This document shows, in pieces, positions 25,888 to 35,393 of a stretch of DNA of 64,000 nt. Each line of letters opens with the position of its first letter. Position 1 is the stretch's first letter. The notes beneath the pieces were generated by a model that worked only from the letters and a program-made list of their open reading frames with translations, was not told the DNA's origin and made no database searches. The translations under genes were made by a program, and so were the position numbers. Origin of the DNA: Verminephrobacter eiseniae EF01-2 (GTDB lineage: Bacteria > Pseudomonadota > Gammaproteobacteria > Burkholderiales > Burkholderiaceae_C); NCBI RefSeq assembly GCF_000015565.1, contig NC_008786.1, positions 3,038,001-3,102,000 on the forward strand. The letters run 5' to 3'.

Positions 25888-27129
25888 TCACTCATATTTG
25901 CGCGCGTCTTCAATGACCTTGCCATCATTGGGCAAACTGCCCGGTGCGACAAATTTCACTTCCCCGCGCAACTTGGTAATGTCGCGCACGCTATCGGCAA
26001 TCGCTGCGGCCTGCTGCGCGGCAGCTTCCATGTCTGTGGTTTCGCAATACAGGGTCATGCTGTCATTGGCCATTCCGCCACTGACGACCAGGCGCGCTTT
26101 CAGAATCAGGGCGTGGCGCCGGGCCATCTCGGCCACCTGCTGCGGATGCACGAACATGCCGCGCACCTTGGTGGTTTGATCGGCGCGTCCCAGCCAGCCC
26201 TCGATGCGCGTATTCGTGCGGCCACAGGGAGAGATGCCCGCCAGCACGGCGGACAAATCCCCGGTGCCAAAGCGTATCAAGGGATAGTCAGGGTTGAAAG
26301 AGGTCACCACGACTTCGCCCACTTCGCCCGGCGCGACCAAATCGCCGGTGCCCGGATGGACGATTTCGAGAATCAGGTCTTCATCGAGCACCATGCCGGG
26401 ATTGACCCGGCCTTCGCTGATGGATTCGTAGGCGATATTGCCGATGTCCGCCGAGGCATAGAGTTGCAGCACATGCGGCACGCCATGGTCGACAAACCAG
26501 TTGCGCAGCGATGGCGGCAAGGCTTCGCCACTGACCAGGGCGCGTTGCAGGCTGGCCAGCGCAAGCCCCATCTCTTGCGCCTTCTCGAGGAGGATCTTGA
26601 GGAAGGATGGCGTGCCGACATAAGCGTCGGCTTGCAGTGCGCGCATCGTTTGCACCTGCAACCCGGTCTGGCCGGTGCCGGCAGGAATCACCGCGCAGCC
26701 GAGTCTGGCTGCCGCGCCTTCGACCATGAATGCGGCGGGGGTGAAATGGTAGGAGAAACAGTTCTGGATGATGTGCCCGGCATGCAGGCCCAATGCCCGC
26801 ATCGGCCGCGCAAAACGCCACCAGTCCTGCTGTTGCCCCTCCGGGTCAAAAATCGGGCCGGGCGAGACGAACAGGCGGCGCAGTTGGCGGTGCGGTGTCG
26901 TGTTCAGCCCGCCAAACGGCGGCCGCGCAGTCTGCAAATCCTTGAGATCTGATTTGCGCGTCACCGGCAATTGCGCCAGCGCTGCGCGGCTGTCGATGTC
27001 GCCGGCGCGCACGTCCTTGAGTATCTGTTTCCAGCCTTCTGCGCCCTGCGCGCGCGCCACCAGCGTCGGCAGGGCGGCCATGAGCGCGGCATCGCGTTGT
27101 TGCGGGTCGCGTCGTTCCAGAGTGTCCAT
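25888..27129 (-). CDS. Phenylacetate-CoA ligase-like AMP-forming enzyme
   Basis: The 413-residue protein resembles the PaaK branch of adenylate-forming ligases: ASDIGNIAYES near the middle, VVTSFNPDYPLIRFGTGDLS and the C-terminal segment GMFVHPQQVAEMARRHALIL. The family activates aryl acids such as phenylacetate to CoA thioesters. It groups with LIV-type importer genes and a second AMP-forming ligase, a combination common in Burkholderiales and usually linked to uptake and activation of an aromatic acid. The real substrate is unknown. Confidence 0.8.
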   Translation of the reverse strand: MDTLERRDPQQRDAALMAALPTLVARAQGAEGWKQILKDVRAGDIDSRAALAQLPVTRKSDLKDLQTARPPFGGLNTTPHRQLRRLFVSPGPIFDPEGQQQDWWRFARPMRALGLHAGHIIQNCFSYHFTPAAFMVEGAAARLGCAVIPAGTGQTGLQVQTMRALQADAYVGTPSFLKILLEKAQEMGLALASLQRALVSGEALPPSLRNWFVDHGVPHVLQLYASADIGNIAYESISEGRVNPGMVLDEDLILEIVHPGTGDLVAPGEVGEVVVTSFNPDYPLIRFGTGDLSAVLAGISPCGRTNTRIEGWLGRADQTTKVRGMFVHPQQVAEMARRHALILKARLVVSGGMANDSMTLYCETTDMEAAAQQAAAIADSVRDITKLRGEVKFVAPGSLPNDGKVIEDARKYE

Positions 27130-27177
27130 GAGGTTGGCTCTCCAATTGTTGCGCCAGCACCGATATTGCTCAAGGCA

Positions 27178-27981
27178 TCAAGCCAGCCATCGTTTGCGAC
27201 GCCGGTAAAACTTCATGTCGCGGAAATTCTTGCGCCCCGCCGCTGACACGCCGAGGTAAAACTCCTTGACATCTTCATTGTCCGCCAACTCCCTGGCGGC
27301 GCCTTCCATCACCACGCGACCGTTTTCCAGAATGTAGCCAAAGTCGGCATGGCGCAGCGCCACCAGGGTGTTTTGCTCGGCCAGCAGGAAGGAGACCTTT
27401 TCCCTGGTGTTGAGGTCTCTGACGATCTCGAAGATTTCTTCAACGATCTGCGGTGCCAGTCCCATGGATGGCTCATCGAGCAGGATCATCGACGGCTTGG
27501 CCATCATGGCGCGGCCAATCGCCGTCATCTGCTGTTCGCCGCCAGAGGTGTAGCCCGACTGTGATTTGCGGCGCACCTTCAGACGCGGGAAGTAAGCGTA
27601 GATTTTTTCCAGTTCCTGCTTCACTTCGGCGTGGCGGATGCGGCGCGTGTAGGCGCCGGTCAGCAGGTTTTCTTCCACCGTCAGGTGGGCGAAGCAATGC
27701 CGCCCTTCCATCACCTGAATCACGCCGCGCTGGACCAGATCGTTCGGCGTCATCCGGTCCACCCGCTCGCCCCGGAAGGCGATGCTGCCCTTGGTGACAT
27801 TGCCGCGCTCGGCGGTCAGCAGATTGGAGATGGCTTTCAAGGTGGTGCTTTTGCCCGCGCCATTGGCGCCGAGCAACGCCACGATTTTGCCCTCCGGCAC
27901 CGCCAGCGACACGCCCTTGAGAACCAGAATCACATGGTCGTAAATGACCTCGATGTTGTTGATGCTTAGTGCGGTGCTCAT
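27178..27981 (-). CDS. Branched-chain-type ABC transporter ATPase (LivF-like)
   Basis: The 267-residue ATPase has Walker A LLGANGAGKSTTLKAISNLL, signature SGGEQQMTAIGRAMM (Y-TSGGEQQ) and Walker B MILLDEPSMGLAP, typical of LivF. The C-terminus is extended by about 30 basic residues (DMKFYRRRKRWLA) compared with standard LivF (about 235). It works with LivG (31438-32271) on the two permeases. It lies 48 bases upstream of the PaaK-like gene. Confidence 0.88.
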   Translation of the reverse strand: MSTALSINNIEVIYDHVILVLKGVSLAVPEGKIVALLGANGAGKSTTLKAISNLLTAERGNVTKGSIAFRGERVDRMTPNDLVQRGVIQVMEGRHCFAHLTVEENLLTGAYTRRIRHAEVKQELEKIYAYFPRLKVRRKSQSGYTSGGEQQMTAIGRAMMAKPSMILLDEPSMGLAPQIVEEIFEIVRDLNTREKVSFLLAEQNTLVALRHADFGYILENGRVVMEGAARELADNEDVKEFYLGVSAAGRKNFRDMKFYRRRKRWLA

Positions 27982-28035
27982 GCTCGCTCCCGTGCCAACA
28001 GAAAAGTGGCGCGCTGGAGTCAGCGCGCCCCGGGT

Positions 28036-29361
28036 TTATTGCTGCATGCAGGCCGGGGTAATTCCCTTTTCCTTGGCGTACCTGGCGGCAGAAGCCTTGA
28101 ACAAGGGGTGAATCAGGTTCTTGTTGCCCTCTATCCAATCCGACACCAGCACCCACTTGCTGCCATCCCATTGCTGGATTTTGATCTTGCCCGAACCCTC
28201 ATGGTTCTCGCAGGAAGTCTTGATCTCCGGCAGCAGCCCGGTCGCGCCCAGTTGCTGCAAACGGGCATTGGTGATGTTCAGATTTTCCAGGCCCCAACGC
28301 ATATGTTCGCCACTCATGACCTTGCCCTTGCCGAACTTGCCTTGCGCCGTGCGCACCGCCTCTATCGTCGCCAAGGCGCCCGATACGCCGCGGTTATACA
28401 GCGCCGAGCCTATCTTGCCCTTGTCTTGCATATTGCCCTTGCCGGCGCCGTAGACCACTTTCTCGATATCGGCGATCAGCGGCACATCCTTGCCCGTCAC
28501 ATTCCAGGTTGCGCTCATATAGCCCTTGGCGGCGTCACCGGCGGGGATGGTGTCTTCTTCCGAGCCAGCCCACCATGAGCCCACCATTTTCTCGCGCGAA
28601 TAACCGACTTTTTGCGCCGCCTTCAACGCCGTCTGGTTCATCACACCCCAGCCCCAGAAAATCACGTAGTCGGGATTCTCCTGGCGTATCCTCAACCATT
28701 GCGCGCCCTGCTCGTTGCCGGGGTGGGCCACAGGAATCTCCACCAGCGTGAACTTGCCGAGACTGGCCTCTGCCTGCAAGGCCACGATAGGCTCCTTGCC
28801 GTAGGCCGAGTCGTGGTACAGGAACACGATCTTCTTGCCGGCCAGCGAACCGCCATTTCTTGACGCGATGAACTTGACCACCGCCGAGGCCTGCATCTGG
28901 TAAGTCGTCACCAAGGGGAAGGCATAAGGAAACACCGAGCCATCCACCGCATCGGTGCGCCCGTAGCCCAGCATCAGCAGCGGCACCTTGTCTTCTGCGG
29001 TCTTGTCGATCAGCGCATAAGAAATGCCGGTCGCCATCGTGTTGATGGCAGTGCCCCTGGTGACGGGGTTTCTGCTTTTCATGCGCTCATAGCACTCGAC
29101 GCCCTTGGCGTTGTTGTACTCGGTCTCGCACTCTTCCCACGAAATCTTGACGCCATCGATGCCGCCTTCTTTCATGTTGACGTAATTGAGATAATCGACA
29201 TAGCCGCCGTAGTACGACTGGCCATTGGTGCCATAAGGGCCGACCCGATAACTGGGAATCGCAATGAACTGGTCGTTGGCCTGCGCCATTGCCGACTGCG
29301 CCGGAAGCAGCAGACTTGCAGCAAGGATTGCGGCAAGGCCTGGGTGTTTGATGCTTTTCAT
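28036..29361 (-). CDS. Branched-chain-type ABC transporter substrate-binding protein
   Basis: The 441-residue receptor has a clear signal peptide (HPGLAAILAASLLLPAQSAM, cleaved near AMA-QA) and the type I Leu/Ile/Val-binding fold: FIAIPSYRVGPYGTNGQSYY, IVFLYHDSAYGKEPIVALQA and VIFWGWGVMNQTALKAAQKV. It is longer than LivK and matches the subgroup found beside PaaK-like ligases, thought to bind aromatic acids. Start ATG 29361 follows AGGAGAT. Substrate identity is inferred from context only. Confidence 0.87.
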   Translation of the reverse strand: MKSIKHPGLAAILAASLLLPAQSAMAQANDQFIAIPSYRVGPYGTNGQSYYGGYVDYLNYVNMKEGGIDGVKISWEECETEYNNAKGVECYERMKSRNPVTRGTAINTMATGISYALIDKTAEDKVPLLMLGYGRTDAVDGSVFPYAFPLVTTYQMQASAVVKFIASRNGGSLAGKKIVFLYHDSAYGKEPIVALQAEASLGKFTLVEIPVAHPGNEQGAQWLRIRQENPDYVIFWGWGVMNQTALKAAQKVGYSREKMVGSWWAGSEEDTIPAGDAAKGYMSATWNVTGKDVPLIADIEKVVYGAGKGNMQDKGKIGSALYNRGVSGALATIEAVRTAQGKFGKGKVMSGEHMRWGLENLNITNARLQQLGATGLLPEIKTSCENHEGSGKIKIQQWDGSKWVLVSDWIEGNKNLIHPLFKASAARYAKEKGITPACMQQ

Positions 29362-29393
29362 GTGTATCTCCTGGTTAAAACTGGTTGACTCGT

Positions 29394-30470
29394 TCAGTGT
29401 GGAAAGGGCCACAGGCGCAGTTTTTCCTTGGTGATCTGCCACAGGCGCGCCAGCCCATGCGGCTCAACGATCAGAAAGAAAATGATCAATCCGCCAAACA
29501 GCATCATCTGGATATGCGACACCGTGGCATTGGTGAATGGCAGATGCAGAAATGTGGCCAGCGGCGGCAATACATTGTCGAGCAAGATGGGCAACAGCAG
29601 GATGAAGGCCGAGCCAAGAAAGGCGCCGAGAATGCTGCCAACGCCGCCGATGATGATCATGAAGAGAATGCGGAATGACAAATCCAGCGAGAAGCCGTCC
29701 GGTTCCACCGAGCCGAGATAGCAGAACGCATACAGTGCGCCGGCCACGCCGCAGAAAAACGAACTGACCGCGAACGCCAGCAGTTTGGCGCGCATCAACT
29801 GAATCCCGATCACCTCGGCGGCCACATCCATGTCGCGCACCGCCATCCACGCGCGACCGGTCGAGGAGCGCACCAGATTCTTGGCCAGCAGCGCCATCAC
29901 GCAAACGATGCCGAGCACGAACAGGTATTTCCGCACCGGCGAGTTGATGTCCATCCCCAAAAAAACCACCTTTTGCGCGCTGATGACACCCGACGAACTG
30001 TGGTTGGAAAACCAGGGAAATTTGGTCAGCACCCACACCACAAAAAACTGTGCCGCCAGCGTTGCCACCGCAAGATAAAAACCCTTGATGCGCAGGGAAG
30101 GCAAGCCGAACACCATGCCCACCAGCGCCGCGCAGGCGCCGGCCAAAATGAAGGACAGCAGAATCGGGATGCCCTCGATGCGTAGCTGGAAGTTGTAGGC
30201 GGCATACGCGCCAACTGCCATGAAAGCGGCCGAACCAAGCGACAACTGACCAGCATACCCGGTCAGGATATTCAAGCCCAGCGCCGCCAGCGCAAACACC
30301 AGAAACGGAATCAGAATCGCCGAGAACCAATACGCGCTGCCAAGCAAGGGAATGCCGACGAAGGCCACCACCAGCAGCAGCGCCATGCCGATGCGGTCCT
30401 GACGAATCGGAAAAATCTGACTGTCGGCGATATACGAGGTCTTGAACTGTCCGGCTTCACGGTAAAGCAT
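29394..30470 (-). CDS. Branched-chain-type ABC transporter permease (LivM-like)
   Basis: This 358-residue membrane protein has about nine to ten hydrophobic segments and the LivM marks LNILTGYAGQLSLGSAAFMA, LPSLRIKGFYLAVATLAAQF and IIGGVGSILGAFLGSAFILL. ATG 30470 gives MLYREAGQFKTSYIADSQIF; the frame runs to 30665 upstream but overlaps livH and lacks similarity there. It sits between livH and the receptor gene. Confidence 0.87.
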   Translation of the reverse strand: MLYREAGQFKTSYIADSQIFPIRQDRIGMALLLVVAFVGIPLLGSAYWFSAILIPFLVFALAALGLNILTGYAGQLSLGSAAFMAVGAYAAYNFQLRIEGIPILLSFILAGACAALVGMVFGLPSLRIKGFYLAVATLAAQFFVVWVLTKFPWFSNHSSSGVISAQKVVFLGMDINSPVRKYLFVLGIVCVMALLAKNLVRSSTGRAWMAVRDMDVAAEVIGIQLMRAKLLAFAVSSFFCGVAGALYAFCYLGSVEPDGFSLDLSFRILFMIIIGGVGSILGAFLGSAFILLLPILLDNVLPPLATFLHLPFTNATVSHIQMMLFGGLIIFFLIVEPHGLARLWQITKEKLRLWPFPH

Positions 30471-30498
30471 TGCGTTCCTCCTGCGCGTGGCGTTTTGT

Positions 30499-31413
30499 TC
30501 AAACCCGGTCGATGTGCCGCTCGCCAAACAATCCCTCTGGCCGCACCAGCAGGAACAGCAGCGCAAACACATACGGGAACCAGCCTTCGATGCCGCCAAA
30601 ATTGCCGTCGAATGCCCCCTGCAACACCGGCGGGATGTAAATCTCGGCCAATTTTTCCGAGGCACCGATGATCAGGCCGCCAACAATCGCGCCGGGAATG
30701 GAGGTGAAGCCGCCCAGAATCAATACCGGCAGCGCCTTCAACGCCGTCATCGTCAGCGCGAATTGCACGCCATTGCGCGAACCCCACAGCAAACCGGCCA
30801 CCAGCGCAACGAAACCTGCCACGCCCCACACCACGGCCCAGATATGTTGCAGCGGAATACCCAGCGACAAGGCCGCTTGATGATCATCCGCCACCGCGCG
30901 CAAGGCGCGTCCCAGTTTGGTGCGCTGAAAGAACAAGGCCAGCAGCGCGACCAGCGCAATCACCGTGCCGGAGGCAAACAGGTCGAATTTGGAGATGCCG
31001 ATGCCCAGGCGGTCCATGATGGGCATGATAGGCTCATCGACAATGCCAAGATCGATCGCGCGCACCTCGATGCCGAACAGCAGGGGGCCTAGCCCTTCGA
31101 GAAAAAACGCCAAGCCAATGGTGGCCATGAACAAGGTGATCGGCGGTTGATTGACCAGTTTGCGCAGGACCAGACGCTCAGTAGCAATGGCCAGCAGAAT
31201 CATCACCATGAAGGAGCCGATGATCGCGGCCCACATCGGCAGCCCCTTGTCCATCAAGCCCACCACGGCCAATGCTGCGAAATACACCATCGCGCCCTGC
31301 GCGAAATTGAACACGCCCGAAGCCTTGTAGATCAGCACGAAGCCCAAGGCCACCAGCGAATACATCAGGCCGGACAGCAAACCGCTCAACAACACCTCAA
31401 AGAAAAATAGCAT
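30499..31413 (-). CDS. Branched-chain-type ABC transporter permease (LivH-like)
   Basis: The 304-residue membrane protein has LLSGLLSGLMYSLVALGFVL, GVFNFAQGAMVYFAALAVVG and the cytoplasmic coupling segment RALRAVADDHQAALSLGIPL, followed by ILGGFTSIPGAIVGGLIIGA, all typical of LivH. It forms the heterodimeric channel with the LivM-like protein. It follows the LivG-like ATPase gene by 24 bases. Confidence 0.88.
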   Translation of the reverse strand: MLFFFEVLLSGLLSGLMYSLVALGFVLIYKASGVFNFAQGAMVYFAALAVVGLMDKGLPMWAAIIGSFMVMILLAIATERLVLRKLVNQPPITLFMATIGLAFFLEGLGPLLFGIEVRAIDLGIVDEPIMPIMDRLGIGISKFDLFASGTVIALVALLALFFQRTKLGRALRAVADDHQAALSLGIPLQHIWAVVWGVAGFVALVAGLLWGSRNGVQFALTMTALKALPVLILGGFTSIPGAIVGGLIIGASEKLAEIYIPPVLQGAFDGNFGGIEGWFPYVFALLFLLVRPEGLFGERHIDRV

Positions 31414-31437
31414 CTGCTTTCTCCGCGTTCGGATACT

Positions 31438-32271
31438 TCAATGGGAACTGCCAAGATAAGCCTTGATCACTTCCTGATTGGCCATCACTGCCGCAGGCGT
31501 GCCGTCGCCTATCTTTTTGCCGTAGTCGAGCACGACGACGCGATCCGAGATATCCATCACCACGCCCATGTCATGCTCGATCAACACGATCGTGGTGCCG
31601 AATTGCTGGTTGACATCCAGAATGAAGCGGCACATGTCCTGCTTTTCTTCCACATTCATGCCCGCCATTGGCTCATCGAGCAACAGCAGTTCAGGCTCGG
31701 ACGCCAGCGCGCGCGCCAACTCCACCCGCTTTTGCAAGCCATAGGGCAGACGCCCGACCGGCGTCTTGCGAATATGCTGGATTTCGAGGAAATCGATCAG
31801 TTCTTCGACCTTGTGCCGGTGCCGCATCTCCTCATTGCGCGCTCTGCCCCACCAGATGGCATTGGCCAGAAAGCTGGAGTGCATTTTGGTGTTGCGCCCG
31901 GTCATGATATTGTCGAGCACGGTCATGCCCTTGAACAGCGCAATGTTCTGGAAGGTGCGCGCAATCCCCTGGCGCGCCACCTTGCTCGGGGACATGCCGC
32001 GGCGCAATTGATCGCGAAAGATGATCTTGCCTTTCTGCGGATGGTAAATGCCGTTGATGACATTGATCATCGAACTCTTGCCTGCGCCATTGGGGCCGAT
32101 GATGGCGCGGATTTCATGCTCTCGCACATTGAAGGACACATCGGCCAAGGCTTTGATGCCGCCGAAGGACAGGGAAATGTTTTGCAAGTCCAGCATCACC
32201 ACACCGATTTTGCGGGCGGGTTGGTGCCCGGTTTGCAGCGGCGGCGCGGCGGTGATGTCTCTGGTATTCAT
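31438..32271 (-). CDS. Branched-chain-type ABC transporter ATPase (LivG-like)
   Basis: A 277-residue ATPase with Walker A AIIGPNGAGKSSMINVINGI, the LivG insertion around TFQNIALFKGMTVLDNIMTG, signature LPYGLQKRVELARAL and Walker B LLLLDEPMAGMN. The start at 32271 overlaps the ligase stop by four bases, but an internal ATG at MLDLQNISLSFGG would give a more standard length near 253 residues. Co-translation with the upstream ligase favours the longer form. Confidence 0.87.
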   Translation of the reverse strand: MNTRDITAAPPLQTGHQPARKIGVVMLDLQNISLSFGGIKALADVSFNVREHEIRAIIGPNGAGKSSMINVINGIYHPQKGKIIFRDQLRRGMSPSKVARQGIARTFQNIALFKGMTVLDNIMTGRNTKMHSSFLANAIWWGRARNEEMRHRHKVEELIDFLEIQHIRKTPVGRLPYGLQKRVELARALASEPELLLLDEPMAGMNVEEKQDMCRFILDVNQQFGTTIVLIEHDMGVVMDISDRVVVLDYGKKIGDGTPAAVMANQEVIKAYLGSSH

Positions 32272-34232
32272 GTCTGCGCCTGCCTGACAAAGGTCTTGGC
32301 CTCGGCAATCTTCAAATCAGCCGCAATCATGCCCTGGCGACCGTCTTCAAATTTCACCTGCGTCTCGATGTACTGCGATTGCCGGCCTGCATACAGGGCC
32401 TCGATCAATACCGCGTATTTCGCGGCAACAAAGCTGCGCCGCACTTTGCGGGTGCGCGTCAACTCGTCGTCATCGGGGTCCAACTCCTTGTGCAAGATCA
32501 GAAAGCGATGAATCTGCGAACCGGCCAGCAAGGGGTCTTGCACCAGGTCGGCGTTGACCTTCTCGATGCACCCGGCCACCAATTCATAGACGCTCTGATG
32601 CGCCGCCAGATCGGTGTAGCTGCCATAGGCCAGGTTGTGCCGCTCCGCCCAGTTGCCCACGGCATCCATGTCGATATTGATGAAGGCCGTGCATTGCTCG
32701 CGCTGGTTGCCGAAGGTAACGGCCTCCTTGATGAAGGGGAAAAACTTCAGCTTGTTCTCGATATACTTGGGCGCGAACATGGCGCCGCCAGCCATCTTGC
32801 CGACATCCTTGGCGCGGTCGATGATCTTCAGATGACCATCGCCATCGAAGAAGCCCGCATCGCCGGTATGAAAATAGCCCTTCTCATCGATGGTTTGCGC
32901 CGTGGCATCGGGGCGCTTGAAATAAGACTGCATCAACCCCGGCGAGCGCACCAGCACTTCGCCGTTGTCGGCAATCTGCACCTCCACCCCCTTCATGGGG
33001 CGCCCGACCGTATCGAGCTTGACATCACCCGACGGCTGCATGCACACCGTCACGCAGGTTTCCGTCATGCCGTACAACTGCTTGAGATTGATGCCGAGTG
33101 AACGATAGAAGTCGAACAGATCAGGGCCAATCGCTTCGCCGCCGGTGTAAGCCACGCGCAGGCGCGACATGCCGAGCACATTTTTCAGGGGGCCGTACAC
33201 CATCAGATGACCAAGCGCATACCACAGGCGGTCGCTTGGCGACACGTCCGGTTTTTTGTCCAGAATGCGCATGCCGACGCGGCGCGCAATCTTCATGCAA
33301 GTGTGAAACAGCTTGCGCTTGATCCAACCCGCATCTTCAATGCGTATCATCACCTGGGTCAGGATGTTTTCGTAAATGCGTGGCGGTGCAAAATAATAGG
33401 TCGGACCAATCTCGCGCAAATCGCTCATCACCGTGCTGGGCGACTCCGGGCAATTGAGGCAGAAGCCGGCCGCGTGCGCCTGCGCGAAGGAATACAGAAA
33501 ATCGCCCACCCAGGCCAGCGGCAGATAGCACAACACATCGTCGTGCTCATTCAACTGGTCGAATTCGACCAGCGTTTGCGCCGTCGTGATCATCGCCGCA
33601 TGCGAATGGCACACCCCCTTGGGCTTGCCGGTGGTGCCGGAGGTATACAGGATGATGGCAATGTCATCGCTGCTCAGCGCATCGATCTGCTGCATGAAGA
33701 AAGAGGGATTGGCCTGGTCATGAGCGCGGCCAATTTTTTGCACATCGACAAAAGACGACAGCCCGGGCTGGCGATAATTGCGCATGCCGCGTTCATCGTC
33801 ATAGATGATGTGCGCAGGGCGGCCGCTGTTTTCACGCTGCTTGATCTCGAACATCTTGTCGACCTGCTCCTGGTCTTCAGCAACGACGAAATCGACCTCG
33901 GCATCATCGAGCACATAAGCCATGTCCGCCGCAGGCGCATCCTGATACAAGGGCACCGGCATGCCGCCCAGACATTGCGCGGCCGACATCGCCCAATACA
34001 GCCGCGGGCAATTATTGCCGATGATCGCCAGGCTCATGCCGCGCTTGAAGCCAAGTGCTGCCAGGCCGCAAGCAAACGCCCGCACCTCGACGACAAGTTC
34101 TGCCCAACTGGTGCTTTGCCAGATGCCGAAATGCTTTTCCCGAAATGCCGGGCGATCCGGGCGCACCTGCGCATGCCTCAAGAGGAGTTGTGGAAAGGTC
34201 TGTTTTCCCGGATTTTGTGTTGTCTCCACCAT
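32268..34232 (-). CDS. Long-chain acyl-CoA synthetase-type AMP-forming ligase
   Basis: The 654-residue enzyme has the AMP-binding motif ILYTSGTTGKPKGVCHSHAA, LKQLYGMTETCVT and HTGDAGFFDGDGHLKIIDRA, then the C-terminal catalytic lysine region. It resembles the large (about 640-660) long-chain or aryl ligases that begin LIV-PaaK clusters. It is the first gene of the leftward operon and probably activates the imported acid. ATG 34232 is preceded by AAAGGTGG. Upstream lies the transposase relic, so the operon's original promoter region may be altered. Confidence 0.85.
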   Translation of the reverse strand: MVETTQNPGKQTFPQLLLRHAQVRPDRPAFREKHFGIWQSTSWAELVVEVRAFACGLAALGFKRGMSLAIIGNNCPRLYWAMSAAQCLGGMPVPLYQDAPAADMAYVLDDAEVDFVVAEDQEQVDKMFEIKQRENSGRPAHIIYDDERGMRNYRQPGLSSFVDVQKIGRAHDQANPSFFMQQIDALSSDDIAIILYTSGTTGKPKGVCHSHAAMITTAQTLVEFDQLNEHDDVLCYLPLAWVGDFLYSFAQAHAAGFCLNCPESPSTVMSDLREIGPTYYFAPPRIYENILTQVMIRIEDAGWIKRKLFHTCMKIARRVGMRILDKKPDVSPSDRLWYALGHLMVYGPLKNVLGMSRLRVAYTGGEAIGPDLFDFYRSLGINLKQLYGMTETCVTVCMQPSGDVKLDTVGRPMKGVEVQIADNGEVLVRSPGLMQSYFKRPDATAQTIDEKGYFHTGDAGFFDGDGHLKIIDRAKDVGKMAGGAMFAPKYIENKLKFFPFIKEAVTFGNQREQCTAFINIDMDAVGNWAERHNLAYGSYTDLAAHQSVYELVAGCIEKVNADLVQDPLLAGSQIHRFLILHKELDPDDDELTRTRKVRRSFVAAKYAVLIEALYAGRQSQYIETQVKFEDGRQGMIAADLKIAEAKTFVRQAQT

Positions 34233-34295
34233 CGTTCCACCTTTTTGCTTGTTGATATCTGCTCCCTAAGCAAAGCACTGCCAAGTGGATAGGAC

Positions 34296-34675
34296 TTACA
34301 CAAATGCCATCCGAACGGACGGATTTTTGAGTTGTCGTCGGAGAAAATCACTGGGCACTTCATGTTTGACTTGGGTTGAGAGATCGGGCGGTCTGTCGCG
34401 CAACCTGAGCCAGACGGCCCCACACCAGCACGGCGCAGGCGATGTGGTTGCGCTGGATGCGTGCTTTACGACCCTGGCAACGCCCGATGCCCGTCAACTG
34501 CTTTGCCTCACGGTGAAACTGCCCAATCTTCCAGCGCAAACCACATGCATCCTGTGCAGCCGACGAGCAATCCGGAGTCAGGTCATTGGTGACTTTGAGA
34601 TCGTTCATGCAAGTGGTCGGCCGATGATGCCACCATACCAGTTGAGACTGGAGCATGTTCGCGGGTTTTCCCTGG
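34296..34675 (-). pseudogene. Transposase 3' relic (IS701/DDE type), frameshifted
   Basis: The minus strand encodes VTNDLTPDCSSAAQDACGLR, WKIGQFHREAKQLTGIGRCQ and RKARIQRNHIACAVLVWGRL, the C-terminal part of a DDE transposase with the conserved FHREAKQLTG motif. The frame stops at about 34360, but the expected ending (HEVPSDFLRRQLKNPSVRMA) continues in another frame to 34296, showing a frameshift. The N-terminal two thirds are missing. The first 80 bases (34596-34675) match the relic at 24076-24155. The rest of the 34233-34777 gap shows no gene. Confidence 0.72.
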
Positions 34676-34777
34676 ATGTTGCTGCCGACCGAAAATTGAC
34701 CATGCTTGGAGCAGCCGCAACGGTGCGATGTGCGATGTGCGAGATGAGCGACGAGCGTCTCCGCATCGAACCCCTGA

Positions 34778-35191
34778 GGGCATCAGTTCTTTGTCTACGG
34801 CATCGGCATCGGCACGGGCATCGGCACGGGCACGCTGGCGGCGATGCTGATCGGCCATGTGCTGATCACGTTCCCCTTCGCGTTCATGAACGTGGCGTCC
34901 GCGCTCTACAACTTCGACATGTCCCTGCTATTGAAGGGCATCGGCACCACCACCCTGCCGACGGCACTGTTCGACTGCCTGCGTTGGGACTACGACCCGA
35001 CCGGCGCCGCAGTCGGCAGCATCAGCATCGTGGCGACGTTGCCCACCATCTTGCTCATCGACCGCACTTGGGGGCTGCGCGCACTGCGCTCACTGCGCTC
35101 ACTGCGCTCCGGTCAGGCCAAGCGCCAAGTGCCTGTCGTCCGCCCCCTTGGTGCCCTGCCTGTGCAGGGTTCCCCCATCGGGAATGGCTGA
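34778..35191 (+). pseudogene. Fragment of an ABC permease gene (PotC-like) with internal deletion
   Basis: The frame reads GTLAAMLIGHVLITFPFAFM and NVASALYNFDMS, the membrane part of spermidine/putrescine-type permeases, then passes straight into LLLKGIGTTTLPTALFDCLR and DYDPTGAAVGSISIV, the C-terminal part. The EAA coupling loop (normally starting SLEEAARSLGA) and following helix, roughly 45 residues, are absent although the frame continues. The N-terminal half is also missing; a stop lies in frame at 34775. The tail has run into short repeats (LRALRSLRSLRS). It cannot be functional. Confidence 0.65.
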
Positions 35192-35393
35192 TGCAGTAGC
35201 AGCACTGCGTCGTTCGCCCGGTCGTGCCGGATCGTCTCGCGCACGCAGGTCTTTCACTACAGACATGAAAGAACAAGGGTGATACCCTCGATTACAGTCA
35301 GGCCGACCGCTACACAACCGTTACAGGTTGTGGCGCGACTGCGGCTTGGCGACGGCCGGCGGCAGGACGCCGGAAATCCAATGGAGGAAGACA

